A stretch of 64,000 nt of DNA, taken from contig NZ_JAABLM010000009.1 in NCBI RefSeq assembly GCF_009915155.1, positions 94,140 through 158,139 on the forward strand. The letters run 5' to 3'. The DNA comes from Flavobacterium ichthyis (lineage in GTDB: Bacteria; Bacteroidota; Bacteroidia; Flavobacteriales; Flavobacteriaceae). The notes beneath the pieces were generated by a model, which saw only the letters and a program-made list of their open reading frames with translations, did not search any database and had not been told where the DNA came from. Of this stretch, positions 45,678 to 54,846 are shown piece after piece; position 1 is the first letter of the stretch; each line of letters starts with the position of its first letter. The position numbers and the translations under genes are program-made.

Positions 45678-46949
45678 ATGACCGTAGATTTACTACTCGG
45701 ATTGCAGTGGGGCGATGAAGGCAAAGGAAAAATTGTTGACGTTCTCACTTCAAAGTACGATATTATTGCCCGTTTTCAGGGAGGCCCAAATGCCGGACAC
45801 ACGCTTGAATTTGATGGGATTAAACATGTTTTGAGAACGATTCCGTCGGGGATTTTCCACAAAAATTCTATTAACATTATTGGAAATGGCGTGGTGATTG
45901 ATCCAGTGGTTTTTCAAAAAGAAATTGAAGGTTTGGCAAAATTTGACATAGACCTTCAATCGCGTTTGCTCATTTCGCGGAAAGCGCATTTAATTTTGCC
46001 AACACATCGCTTGCTTGACGCGGCTTCTGAAGCTTCGAAAGGCAAAGCCAAAATTGGTTCTACGTTAAAAGGAATTGGTCCAACTTATATGGACAAAACC
46101 GGACGAAACGGACTTCGGGTTGGTGATATTGAATTAGCTGATTTTGCTGACAGATACAGATCTTTGGCTGATAAACACGAAGCAATGATTGCTTTTTACG
46201 ATGTAGATTTAGAATATGATTTGCAAGAAATGGAGGAAGAATTTTTTGCATCAATCGAAGTATTAAAAACTTTACAATTTATAGATAGCGAAGCGTACTT
46301 GCACGATGCGATGAAAGCCGGAAAATCTATTTTAGCCGAAGGAGCTCAAGGTTCATTATTAGATGTAGATTTCGGGACTTATCCTTTTGTAACTTCTTCA
46401 ACTACTACAGCTGCTGGAGCTTGCACAGGTTTAGGAATTGCGCCAAATAAAGTAAAAGAAGTTTTCGGAATTTTTAAAGCGTATGCTACTCGAGTTGGGA
46501 GTGGTCCTTTTCCTACGGAACTATTTGACGAAGTAGGTCAAACGATGGCAAAAGTAGGAAACGAATTTGGTTCGGTTACCGGAAGAGCCAGACGTTGCGG
46601 ATGGTTAGATTTGGTTGCCTTAAAATATGCTATTGAAATTAACGGTGTAACAGCGTTATATATGATGAAAGGCGATGTTCTTTCGGGATTTGATACTTTA
46701 AAAATCTGTACGTCTTACCAATATAACGGCATAGAAACCAATCATTTACCATACAACATTGAGCCGGAAAATGTAGCTCCAGTTTATGTAGAGAAAAAAG
46801 GCTGGAAAGCGGATTTAACCGGAATGACGAGTTATGAAGAACTTCCTTTTGAACTAAAAGAATACATAGAATTTATAGAGAATTTCGTGGAAGTTCCCAT
46901 TAAAGTAATCTCAGTTGGTCCTGACCGAAAACAAACAATTCTGAAATAA
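45678..46949 (+). CDS. purA: Adenylosuccinate synthetase
   Basis: Joins aspartate to IMP using GTP, the first step from IMP to AMP. The 423-residue protein has the N-terminal motif WGDEGKGK (residues 11-18, catalytic Asp13), GGPNAGHT with His41, and the IMP loop region KIGSTLKGIGPTYMDKTGR. The C-terminal SVTGRARRCGWLD stretch and VGPDRKQTI close the protein. It is probably co-transcribed with the Fur-family gene, and it ends in a terminator. Confidence 0.97.
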   Translation: MTVDLLLGLQWGDEGKGKIVDVLTSKYDIIARFQGGPNAGHTLEFDGIKHVLRTIPSGIFHKNSINIIGNGVVIDPVVFQKEIEGLAKFDIDLQSRLLISRKAHLILPTHRLLDAASEASKGKAKIGSTLKGIGPTYMDKTGRNGLRVGDIELADFADRYRSLADKHEAMIAFYDVDLEYDLQEMEEEFFASIEVLKTLQFIDSEAYLHDAMKAGKSILAEGAQGSLLDVDFGTYPFVTSSTTTAAGACTGLGIAPNKVKEVFGIFKAYATRVGSGPFPTELFDEVGQTMAKVGNEFGSVTGRARRCGWLDLVALKYAIEINGVTALYMMKGDVLSGFDTLKICTSYQYNGIETNHLPYNIEPENVAPVYVEKKGWKADLTGMTSYEELPFELKEYIEFIENFVEVPIKVISVGPDRKQTILK

Positions 46950-46951
46950 TC

Positions 46952-46980
46952 AAAAGAGCCTCGAATTTCGGGGCTTTTTT
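46952..46980 (+). terminator. Intrinsic terminator after purA
   Basis: A 13-base stem with mismatches (AAAAGAGCCTCGA with TCGGGGCTTTTTT), a 3-base loop and a T tract. Confidence 0.85.
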
Positions 46981-47039
46981 GTTAGTTTTTTTTGCTACAG
47001 AATAAAAGATATTTTTGATTATTTTTTAAATTAAAATTT

Positions 47040-47200
47040 TAACCGCAATCCCGAAGATTCGGGACGCAAAGTTTTTCGGAATGTTTGCAAAGTAAATCTA
47101 TCGGAATTTGGAATTTAAAAAAATTGGAATTTCACTTGAGTTCCGCCACTGATTAGAAGTTTTATTTCTATTACAATAAAAATTCGTGAATTAGTGGCTT
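47040..47200. repeat. Degenerate intergenic repeat remnants
   Basis: The 300-base gap after purA carries the near-palindrome CCCGAAGATTCGGG (47050-47063) followed by GACGCAAAGTTTTTCGG, then TTGGAATTT repeats. It also has an inverted pair GCCACTGATTA (47145-47155) and GAATTAGTGGC (47188-47198) with one mismatch. I recall similar CGCAAAG and GCCAC...GTGGC strings in other Flavobacterium intergenic regions. No gene is seen. Confidence 0.45.
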
Positions 47201-47298
47201 AAATAAAACAGTGCCATCTGAGGCAAACTCTCAAAAAATTCTTAATTAAAAATAAGGTTCATAGAAATTACTTAAATTTGAACCCAAAATATTTTCAA

Positions 47299-48930
47299 TT
47301 GAAGAACCTTTTTTTACTGCTTGCTTTTTTGATTTCCGCAGCAATTTCGGCACAAGCACCGCCAAAAAAAATTGTGATGGAAAACTCAGATTTTGTGGAT
47401 ATCCAGCAAAATGATATTCCAGGAGCCATTCGCTATCGCGGAAACGTTCGGTTGTTGCATGATGGCGTTCGTATGAATTGCAATACGGCTTATCTTTTTC
47501 AAAAAGAAAATTACGTTTTGGCATTTGGAGATGTTAAGATGAACCAAGGCGACACGGTTTTTATGGACAGTAAATATGCGGAATATCGTGGAAATACAAA
47601 ATTTGCTTTTGCCACTGGAAATGTTGTGATGCGTGATCCAAAAATGACGCTAACAACCGACACCATTAATTTTGATAGAAGAATCCAACAAGCATATTAC
47701 ACCACTTATGGTACCATTAAAGACCAAGAAAACACGTTACGAAGCAAATCCGGACGGTATTATTTAGATCAAAAAAAGTTTCAGTTTTTAACGGCTGTTA
47801 CCATTACCAATCCTAAATATGTGATCAAATCTAATCATTTAGATTATTATTCAAATTCTGGTCATTCATATTTGTTTGGACCTTCAACCATTAGCAGTAA
47901 AGAAAATTTTATTTATACCGAAAAAGGTTTTTATGACACTAAAAAGAATTTTGCCCATTTTGTCAAAAATTCTTACATCAAATACAATAACCGGCTCATA
48001 GAAGGCGACAGTTTGTACTATGACAGAAACCGGGAATTTGCTTCGGCAACACGACGGGTAAGAGTAACGGATTCCATAAATAAATCTATCGCTCGCGGAC
48101 ATTATGCAGAAGTTTACCGAAACCAAGATTCCCTCATGATGACCGGACGTGCTTACACCGCAACTTTGGTGGAAAAAGACACTTTGTATATGCATGGAAA
48201 AAAAATGTTGGTCACCGGAAAACCCGAAAATAGAGTGGTCAGGGCGTTTCCCAACGTGAGATTTTACAAAATAGATTTAAGTGGAAAATGTGATTCGTTA
48301 CATTCTTCGGAAAAAACAGGAATCACGAAATTAATTGGAAGACCTGTTTTATGGAACGGCGAAAACCAATTAACCGGTGATGTCATGCATCTTATTTCCA
48401 ATACCCAAACCGAAAAACTTGATTCTTTAAAAGTACTCAACAATGCCTTTATCGCTTCAAAAGATACTTTGGGAAATGGCTACAATCAGGTGAAAGGTGT
48501 AAATCTTTACGGAAAATTTCGGGATAATAAATTGTACGAAGTAGATTTGGTCAAAAACACCGAAAAAATTTATTTTGCTTACGATAAAGGTGAACTTGCC
48601 GCAATTGATAAAGGCGTTAGCAGCGCCATCAAACTTGAATTAGAAGACAATAAAATTAATACTATTACCTCTTTTAAAAATATTCAAAGTGATAGCTATC
48701 CCGAAAAAGAACTTCCCGAAAATGCTAGGAAACTCCGAGGATTTATTTGGCGTGGCGACGAAATGATTACCAAAATGGAAGATATTTTTCCACCGGAAGA
48801 ACAGCTTTATCATGAAAAACAAGAAAAAGCAGGTGCCATTGACGATGCCAAAAAACCCGTACCAATGGAACCACGAAAAGAAACTTTGGAGTATGACAAA
48901 AATAATCCGTCGCAGAATAAAACGCAGTAA
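47299..48930 (+). CDS. OstA-like protein (LptA/LptD N-terminal-type domain)
   Basis: A 543-residue exported protein. The beta-jelly-roll pattern of the OstA/LptA fold is repeated through residues about 25-330 (VRLLHDGVRMNCNTAYLF, KYAEYRGNTKFAFATGNV, LRSKSGRYYLDQKKF), and the charged C-terminal 40 residues are rich in Lys, Glu and Pro. Proteins of this family are thought to bind LPS in the periplasm during transport. I prefer TTG at 47299, which gives signal peptide KNLFLLLAFLISAAISAQ; a TAAATTTG -7 box at 47273-47280 covers the alternative TTG start at 47278. Confidence 0.82.
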   Translation: MKNLFLLLAFLISAAISAQAPPKKIVMENSDFVDIQQNDIPGAIRYRGNVRLLHDGVRMNCNTAYLFQKENYVLAFGDVKMNQGDTVFMDSKYAEYRGNTKFAFATGNVVMRDPKMTLTTDTINFDRRIQQAYYTTYGTIKDQENTLRSKSGRYYLDQKKFQFLTAVTITNPKYVIKSNHLDYYSNSGHSYLFGPSTISSKENFIYTEKGFYDTKKNFAHFVKNSYIKYNNRLIEGDSLYYDRNREFASATRRVRVTDSINKSIARGHYAEVYRNQDSLMMTGRAYTATLVEKDTLYMHGKKMLVTGKPENRVVRAFPNVRFYKIDLSGKCDSLHSSEKTGITKLIGRPVLWNGENQLTGDVMHLISNTQTEKLDSLKVLNNAFIASKDTLGNGYNQVKGVNLYGKFRDNKLYEVDLVKNTEKIYFAYDKGELAAIDKGVSSAIKLELEDNKINTITSFKNIQSDSYPEKELPENARKLRGFIWRGDEMITKMEDIFPPEEQLYHEKQEKAGAIDDAKKPVPMEPRKETLEYDKNNPSQNKTQ

Positions 48931-49023
48931 TATTTGAAGATTTCAAGATTTGAAAATTTGTCAGTAGAAACTTTGCAACTTCAAACTTGAAACATTTATA
49001 CTCTGAAACTTTGAAACTTAAAA
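48931..49023. repeat. Low-complexity GAAACTTTGAAAC-type tract
   Basis: A short gap made of degenerate words (TTTGAAGATTTCAAG, CTTCAAACTTGAAAC, CTGAAACTTTGAAAC). The same words recur at 45135-45158 and 60190-60255. Origin unknown. Confidence 0.5.
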
Positions 49024-50217
49024 ATGATTAAAGATTTTTACCAATACCAAGCACAAACATCACCATATCCTTTAGGAATGGAGGTTTCTCACGCAATTGG
49101 TTCTTATATTTACGATACTAAAAACAACAAATACCTTGATTTTGTGGCAGGCGTTTCGGCTTGTACTTTAGGACATCAACCCAAAAGAGTGAACGACGCC
49201 ATCAAAAATCAGCTTGACAAATATTCTCACGTGATGGTATATGGCGAATATGCGCAAAATCCCGCAACAGAATTTTGTAAATTGTTGGCTTCGTTACTGC
49301 CAAAACCGCTCAACAAAACGTATTTAGTAAATTCTGGAACTGAAGCCACCGAAGGTGCTTTAAAATTAGCTCGTCGCGTGACCGGAAGAAGCCAATTAAT
49401 TTCTTGCAAAAATGCTTATCACGGGAACACCATGGGATCGATGAGTGTAATGGGTTTTGAAGAACGAAAACAAGCGTTTAGACCGTTAATCCCTGATGTT
49501 GATTTCATTACCTTTAACAATGAAGCCGATTTAGAAAAAATTACTGAAAAAACTGCTGGAATTATTCTTGAAAGTATTCAGGGAGGTGCAGGATTTATTG
49601 AGCCTGAAAATAATTTTCTGCAAAAGGTTAGAAAAAAATGTACCGAAGTTGGCGCTTTAATGATCATTGACGAAATTCAACCGGGATTTGGAAGAACCGG
49701 AAAATTATTTGGATTTGAAAACTACAATATCGTTCCTGACGTAGTTATTTTAGGAAAAGGAATGGGAAGCGGAATGCCGGTTGGCGCTTTTGTAGCTTCG
49801 GCAGAAATGATGGATTTGCTTAGTTTCGGTCCGAAATTAGGTCATATTACTACATTTGGTGGACATCCTGTCATTGCAGCAGCTTGTTTGGCAACCTTGC
49901 AGGAAATCACCGAAACCAACCTGATTGCTGATACGCTTGTGAAAGAAAAAATTTTCAGAGAAAATTTGGTACATCCTTTGATAAAAGAAATAAGAGGAAG
50001 AGGGTTAATGCTTGCCGCAATGACGGAAAGCGACGAAATTACCAACGAAGTAATTTTAAAATGTCATCAACGAGGTTTAATTCTTTTTTGGTTATTGTTT
50101 GAAGGAAAAGCCATCCGGATTACACCTCCCCTAACCGTTTCTAAAGAAGAAATTGTTGAAGGTTGCGCAATTATATGTAATGTATTAGATGAGGTTCAAA
50201 AAGCGCACAGTTCATAG
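49024..50217 (+). CDS. Class III (PLP-dependent) aminotransferase
   Basis: A 397-residue fold-type I enzyme with the ArgD/ornithine-aminotransferase shape. NSGTEATE (103-110) binds the cofactor phosphate, Asp216 in IIDEIQPGFGRTG holds the pyridine nitrogen and Lys245 in LGKGMGSG forms the internal aldimine. Canonical enzymes have DEVQTGFGRTG; here QPGFGRTG is common in Bacteroidota. The substrate cannot be named: acetylornithine, lysine or another omega-amino acid is possible, and no arginine-pathway gene adjoins it. Confidence 0.87.
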   Translation: MIKDFYQYQAQTSPYPLGMEVSHAIGSYIYDTKNNKYLDFVAGVSACTLGHQPKRVNDAIKNQLDKYSHVMVYGEYAQNPATEFCKLLASLLPKPLNKTYLVNSGTEATEGALKLARRVTGRSQLISCKNAYHGNTMGSMSVMGFEERKQAFRPLIPDVDFITFNNEADLEKITEKTAGIILESIQGGAGFIEPENNFLQKVRKKCTEVGALMIIDEIQPGFGRTGKLFGFENYNIVPDVVILGKGMGSGMPVGAFVASAEMMDLLSFGPKLGHITTFGGHPVIAAACLATLQEITETNLIADTLVKEKIFRENLVHPLIKEIRGRGLMLAAMTESDEITNEVILKCHQRGLILFWLLFEGKAIRITPPLTVSKEEIVEGCAIICNVLDEVQKAHSS

Positions 50218-50264
50218 GATTTATTAAATAAAAACCGTAACTTAATATTTTTGAACTGTTAATT

Positions 50265-50315
50265 AAATTGTTCACAACAATTTACTACACCACCAGATTA
50301 GCTTAATTAAGCTAA
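50265..50315. promoter_or_regulatory. Two perfect palindromes upstream of the TPR gene
   Basis: AAATTGTT, three bases (CAC), AACAATTT at 50265-50283, and a gapless 18-base palindrome TTAGCTTAATTAAGCTAA at 50298-50315, 15 bases apart. They lie 37-88 bases before the ATG at 50353. Neither has a T tract, so operator sites are more likely than terminators. Confidence 0.45.
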
Positions 50316-50352
50316 CTAAATTTATTGAAGGATAATTTTTAAAATATAGCCT

Positions 50353-51747
50353 ATGCATTTGAGTCATGATGAAGAAGACCACAACTTATCCTTATCTCGT
50401 TTTGAATCGATGTTAAAAACGAATAAAGTTCTCTTTTTCGATTCTGAAGAATTTGAAGAAATTGTTCTTCATTACATGGATATGGGTAAAATGTCTTTGG
50501 CAAAAAAAGCTTTAAAATTGGCATTAGATCAGCATCCGAAATCTACGGGCCTAAAATTGGTACAGGTCGAAATGATGATATTTGAGGACAAATTAGATGC
50601 TGCCGAAAAACTCCTAAACGAGTTATATGCCATCGAACCCCGAAACGAAGAAATTTACATTCAACACGCTAATATTTATTCTAAAAAAGACAATCACGAA
50701 AAAGCCGTTGAACTCCTGAAAGAAGCTTTAAATCTTACTGAAGATTATGCCGATGTTTACAATTTAATTGGCATGGAATATCTTTTTATGGACAATTTAG
50801 AGTTGGCAAAGCAAAATTTTATTCTATGTTTAGAAGAAGATTTTGAAGATCAGTCAGCCTTGTATAATGTGGTGTATTGCTTTGAATTTTTAGACCAATA
50901 TCAGGAAGCAATTGATTTTCTTGAAAAATACATTAACAAAAATCCTTATAGCGAAATTGCTTGGCATCAAAGCGGAAGGCTTTACTATAATCTAAAAGAT
51001 TATGAAAATGCTTTGCGTTGTTTTGATTTTGCCTCATTGATTGACGAAGATTTTATGGGCTCTTTTATGGAAAAGGCCAAAGCGCTCGAAAAATTAAAAC
51101 GTTATGAAGAAGCCATTGATAGCTATAACCGTACCATTGAACTAGACGATGCTACCTCTTATGCATTGTTAAGGATGGGTAAATGCTATGAAAAACTTGG
51201 AAATAAAAATCAAGCTCTAAAGTATTATCATAAAACCGTTCATGAAGATCCGCTTTTAGACAAAGGTTGGATTGCCATTACAGATTTCTACGTACGTCAA
51301 AAAAATTTCCAAAAAGCATTGTTTTATGCCAATAAAGCAATCAGTATAGACAATGAAAATAAATTATACTGGAAACGTTACGCCATGATCAACCGCGAAC
51401 TTGGATTTTATGAAGAGTCCGAAATTGGGTATAGAAAAGCCATTGAACATGGAGAATTTGAACTCAACTCCTGGACATCCTGGGCAGATATATTAACAGA
51501 GTTAGGAGAATACGAAGCCGCAATACATAACCTTTTAAAAGCTACAGAATATTTTCCGGACGAGTATGAAATTGAATACCGACTAGCGGGATTTTATTAC
51601 GGGCTTAATAATATTGAGAAAGGCAGTTTTCATCTCACCAAAGCTTTACAATTCAATACACATCAAAAAACGAAGTTTGAACAAACTTTTCCTGACACGT
51701 TAAAACGCCCTGAGGTACAAAAAATTTTTTCGCAATTTAAAAAATAG
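50353..51747 (+). CDS. Cytoplasmic tetratricopeptide-repeat protein
   Basis: A 464-residue protein without signal peptide or membrane helix, built from about twelve TPR-like helical pairs (for example VYNLIGMEYLFMDNLELAKQNF, ALRCFDFASLIDEDFMG, AWHQSGRLYYNLKDYENAL). The N-terminus is acidic (HDEEDHNLSLSRFE). TPR proteins bind partners, but none is evident. A terminator follows. I recall homologues as conserved single genes in Flavobacteriaceae. Confidence 0.87.
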   Translation: MHLSHDEEDHNLSLSRFESMLKTNKVLFFDSEEFEEIVLHYMDMGKMSLAKKALKLALDQHPKSTGLKLVQVEMMIFEDKLDAAEKLLNELYAIEPRNEEIYIQHANIYSKKDNHEKAVELLKEALNLTEDYADVYNLIGMEYLFMDNLELAKQNFILCLEEDFEDQSALYNVVYCFEFLDQYQEAIDFLEKYINKNPYSEIAWHQSGRLYYNLKDYENALRCFDFASLIDEDFMGSFMEKAKALEKLKRYEEAIDSYNRTIELDDATSYALLRMGKCYEKLGNKNQALKYYHKTVHEDPLLDKGWIAITDFYVRQKNFQKALFYANKAISIDNENKLYWKRYAMINRELGFYEESEIGYRKAIEHGEFELNSWTSWADILTELGEYEAAIHNLLKATEYFPDEYEIEYRLAGFYYGLNNIEKGSFHLTKALQFNTHQKTKFEQTFPDTLKRPEVQKIFSQFKK

Positions 51748-51769
51748 CTATAAAGCAACAACTTGAAGG

Positions 51770-51802
51770 AAAACCTGACAGCATTTTGTCAGGTTTTTTT
51801 TT
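51770..51802 (+). terminator. Intrinsic terminator after the TPR gene
   Basis: An 11-base stem (AAAACCTGACA with TGTCAGGTTTT) followed by a run of T. The next gene's possible -7 box (TATTTTTG at 51802-51809) begins at its end. Confidence 0.88.
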
Positions 51803-51820
51803 ATTTTTGAAAGAAAAATC

Positions 51821-52567
51821 ATGGCTAAAATCAATTTTTTGTTTGGACTTATCGGAAAACAAATCGCATATTCTTTTTCGCCGAAATATTTTAAAGAAAA
51901 ATTCAATTCTCTTGGTTTAACCGATTATGAATATCAAAACTTCGATTTACCAGAAATTGATTTACTGCCAGAAATTGTAAAAGACAATCCAAATCTAAAA
52001 GGCTTGAATGTGACAATTCCATATAAAGAAACCGTGATGCCATTATTGGACAAAATTTCAAAAAAAGCTACTGAAATTGGCGCCGTAAACACGATTAGAT
52101 TTACACGTAAAAACAAATTAAAAGGGTACAATACAGATTTTTATGGTTTTAAAAAATCACTAAAACCATTATTAGAACCACATCATAAAAAAGCATTGAT
52201 TTTAGGAACAGGTGGCGCTTCAAAGGCGGTGGCTTTTGCATTGAAAGAGTTAGATATCTTGTACACTTTTGCCTCGAGAGAAGGTTCAGCAAATAATATT
52301 TCGTACCAATTAATTAATGCCACGACTTTTGACAATCATCAAATTATTATTAATTGCACGCCTTTGGGAACTTCGCCAAATGTGGATGCATTTCCACCTT
52401 TACCATACGAATTTTTTACAGCAAAACATTTGGCGTACGATTTAATTTACAATCCTGAAGAAACTATTTTTTTGAAAAAAGCCAAAAAGCGAGGTGCCAA
52501 AATCAAAAACGGTTTGGAAATGCTAGAACTTCAGGCGGAAAAAGCCTGGAGGATATGGAATAAATAA
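51821..52567 (+). CDS. aroE: Shikimate dehydrogenase
   Basis: The fourth step of the shikimate pathway, reducing 3-dehydroshikimate with NADPH. The 248-residue protein is compact for the family (about 270). It shows SFSP at 18-21 and NVTIPYKE at 63-70 with catalytic Lys69. Asp106 in KGYNTD and the dinucleotide loop GTGGASKA at 129-136 are present, with GLEMLELQAEKAWRIW at the end. It stands alone, followed by a repeat element before the DUF349 gene. Confidence 0.95.
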   Translation: MAKINFLFGLIGKQIAYSFSPKYFKEKFNSLGLTDYEYQNFDLPEIDLLPEIVKDNPNLKGLNVTIPYKETVMPLLDKISKKATEIGAVNTIRFTRKNKLKGYNTDFYGFKKSLKPLLEPHHKKALILGTGGASKAVAFALKELDILYTFASREGSANNISYQLINATTFDNHQIIINCTPLGTSPNVDAFPPLPYEFFTAKHLAYDLIYNPEETIFLKKAKKRGAKIKNGLEMLELQAEKAWRIWNK

Positions 52568-52617
52568 AATATATAGAGAATTAACCCAAGCTTAAAAAAA
52601 GTAAACAAGATTGATTT

Positions 52618-52741
52618 TAGCCCTGATTAAAGCGGAAATCCTTTTATCGATTGCCCGGATAAAATCCGGGGCAATCGATAAAAGATTGTAGCGGAAAGCA
52701 GGAATTGCGTTTCTGGAAACGAGAGATAGATTGGCTCCTAA
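52618..52741 (+). repeat. Interspersed structured repeat, copy D
   Basis: The clearest copy. It opens TAGCCCTGATT then AGCGGAAATCC and closes GATTGTAGCGGAAAGCAGGA, later TTGGCTCC. The centre is a long hairpin (left arm 52641-52660, right arm about 52663-52684) with 20 pairs and one bulged G. The outer AGCC and GGCT can pair. The central hairpin sequence is unlike those of the other copies, while the boxes are shared. Confidence 0.7.
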
Positions 52742-52773
52742 ATAAAAAAGCAAGTTCAGATTTTAACAGAAAA

Positions 52774-52805
52774 TTTTGAATTTTGCGTGGGCTTTCTTAT
52801 CTTTC
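52774..52805 (+). promoter_or_regulatory. Promoter of the DUF349 gene
   Basis: TTTTG (52774-52778), 20 bases, then TATCTTTC (52799-52806), one mismatch from the -7 consensus, 33 bases before the ATG at 52839. Confidence 0.55.
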
Positions 52806-52838
52806 CCAATTAATTATAACCCTTAAACATTTTTTGTG

Positions 52839-54812
52839 ATGTTAGAAGAAAAGAATGACAACCTGCAAAATGCAGATGGAAATGAGGAAAATATGGTTCC
52901 AAATCAGGCAGAAACCTCTATTGAGGCTGTAGGTGAAACAATTGAGCCGGTAACAATTTCGGCAGAAGAATTAGAAGAAACGATTGTAGGAAATCAAAAT
53001 CAGGAGGCAATTGATGTAATTGCTGAACATAATGCTGAGGAAAGTGAAGACGAAACTTTAAAGGACCGACACGAAATTCCAATGCTGGATTATGAGGCGA
53101 TGGAAATGGAAGCGCTTGTGGAGGAGTTTGAAAAATTAGCTTCGGTGGAAAAAGTAATGTCGGTTAAGGATCATATTGAGGAAATCAAGTCGGCATTTAT
53201 GTCGAAATACCATCATTTTATTGACGAAAAGAGAAAAGAGTTCGAAGCGCAAAATGAAGGGGCTGAAAATACAGAAGATTTTCAATATCATTTACCGCTA
53301 AAATCTAGGTTTGATCATCTATTTCACCAATATCGTGATAAGAAAAATGCGCATTTCCAGAAACTTCAAAATAATTTGAAACATAATTTAGAGGTACGTT
53401 TGGCCATCGTGGAAGAATTAAAAGAGTTGATTAATCCTCAAGAAAATATTAAAGATACGCTTAAACATTTTAACGAATTACGTGAACGATGGAAAGCGGC
53501 AGGTCCGATTCCGCGTGATAAATATAACCATGTTTGGAATAATTATCATTTTCACGTAGAAAATTTTTATGATTATTTGCACCTTGACCGCGAGGCTCGT
53601 GATCTAGATTTTAAGCATAATTTAGAATTAAAACAAAAGATAATTGCTCGCGTTGAAGAGTTAACGCATGAAAGCGATGTGAATAAGGCTTTTAGAGAAT
53701 TGCAGGATTTACACCGTATTTGGAAAGAAGATATTGGTCCGGTTTCGAGAGAAAATCGTGAAGAAATCTGGGAACAGTTTAGTGCTTTGACCAAAAAAAT
53801 TCATGATAAAAGAGAACTTTTATTTGAAAAATTAAGAGGAAATGAACGCGAAAATTTATCCAAAAAGAATGGAATTATATTTGAAATTTCGGAGTTAGCA
53901 AAAGAAAATGTAAATTCACATTCGGCTTGGCAAAAGCAAATTGAAAAGGTTGAAGCGTTACGTGAAAGTTTTTTTGCCACTGGAAAAGTTCCGACGGAAA
54001 ACAATGAGGAAACGTGGAGTGCTTTTAAAAATGCAGTTCGGGATTTCAATGTTTTGAAAAATTCATTTTATAAAGACATTAAAAAAGATCAAAACGAAAA
54101 CCTGAATAAAAAAATCGCTTTGGTGGAAAAAGCAAAAGCTTTGAAAAACAGTGAAGATTTCGCTGCCACAACTCCGGTGATGAAGCAAATTCAGGAGGAA
54201 TGGAAGCAAATTGGTCACGTGCCAAGGAAATTTTCTGATTCACTTTGGAAAGAATTTAAAGAAGCTTGCAATTTTTATTTTGACAAACTTCATGAACAAA
54301 GAAATGCTGCAAGTGCGGACGAAATTGAAGCTTTTGAGAAGAAAAAAGCTTATCTTGAAACGATGCGAGAATTTGAAATGACCGGTGATCATAAAACAGA
54401 TTTAGACGCAATAAAAGCCCATATTGAAACTTGGAAAGGTTTTGGAAAAGTGCCGCATGCCAGACGACATATTGAAGGAAAATTCAATAAAATTTTAGAT
54501 GTTTTATTTGACAAATTGAGCTTGAGCAAAAAAGATAGCGAGATGGCGCGATTTGCCTCCAGATTAGACCAATTAGCTCATAACGATGATTCTCGTAAAC
54601 TGGAGAACGAAAAAGTTTTCATTATGAAAAAAATTGACGAAGTACAGTCAGAAATATTTCAATTAGAAAACAATATTCAGTTTTTTGCGAATGCAAAAAA
54701 AGACAATCCCATGGTTTTAGAAGTAAAGAAAAACATCGAAAAGCACAAGGAAAGTTTACAGCTATGGAAAGAAAAACTAAAGCAATTGAGAGAATTAAAT
54801 ACAAATCAATAA
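52839..54812 (+). CDS. DUF349 repeat protein
   Basis: A 657-residue protein with an acidic, low-complexity N-terminus (residues 1-80) and five DUF349 units, each with a W-K-x-x-G-x-(V/I)-P motif, at about residues 217, 293, 377, 455 and 532. The repeats are long helices rich in Lys and Glu, and the tail is a coiled coil (FIMKKIDEVQSEIFQLENN). No signal peptide. The function of DUF349 proteins is unknown. The ATG at 52839 is chosen over an in-frame GTG three bases earlier. Confidence 0.9.
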   Translation: MLEEKNDNLQNADGNEENMVPNQAETSIEAVGETIEPVTISAEELEETIVGNQNQEAIDVIAEHNAEESEDETLKDRHEIPMLDYEAMEMEALVEEFEKLASVEKVMSVKDHIEEIKSAFMSKYHHFIDEKRKEFEAQNEGAENTEDFQYHLPLKSRFDHLFHQYRDKKNAHFQKLQNNLKHNLEVRLAIVEELKELINPQENIKDTLKHFNELRERWKAAGPIPRDKYNHVWNNYHFHVENFYDYLHLDREARDLDFKHNLELKQKIIARVEELTHESDVNKAFRELQDLHRIWKEDIGPVSRENREEIWEQFSALTKKIHDKRELLFEKLRGNERENLSKKNGIIFEISELAKENVNSHSAWQKQIEKVEALRESFFATGKVPTENNEETWSAFKNAVRDFNVLKNSFYKDIKKDQNENLNKKIALVEKAKALKNSEDFAATTPVMKQIQEEWKQIGHVPRKFSDSLWKEFKEACNFYFDKLHEQRNAASADEIEAFEKKKAYLETMREFEMTGDHKTDLDAIKAHIETWKGFGKVPHARRHIEGKFNKILDVLFDKLSLSKKDSEMARFASRLDQLAHNDDSRKLENEKVFIMKKIDEVQSEIFQLENNIQFFANAKKDNPMVLEVKKNIEKHKESLQLWKEKLKQLRELNTNQ

Positions 54813-54815
54813 ACG

Positions 54816-54846
54816 AAAAACGCTGCAATTGCAGCGTTTTTTTTTT
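54816..54846. terminator. Bidirectional terminator between the DUF349 gene and mazG
   Basis: A 26-base perfect palindrome centred on AATT at 54827-54830 (arms AAAAACGCTGC and GCAGCGTTTTT), with T tracts on both strands. It separates two convergent genes. Confidence 0.9.
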
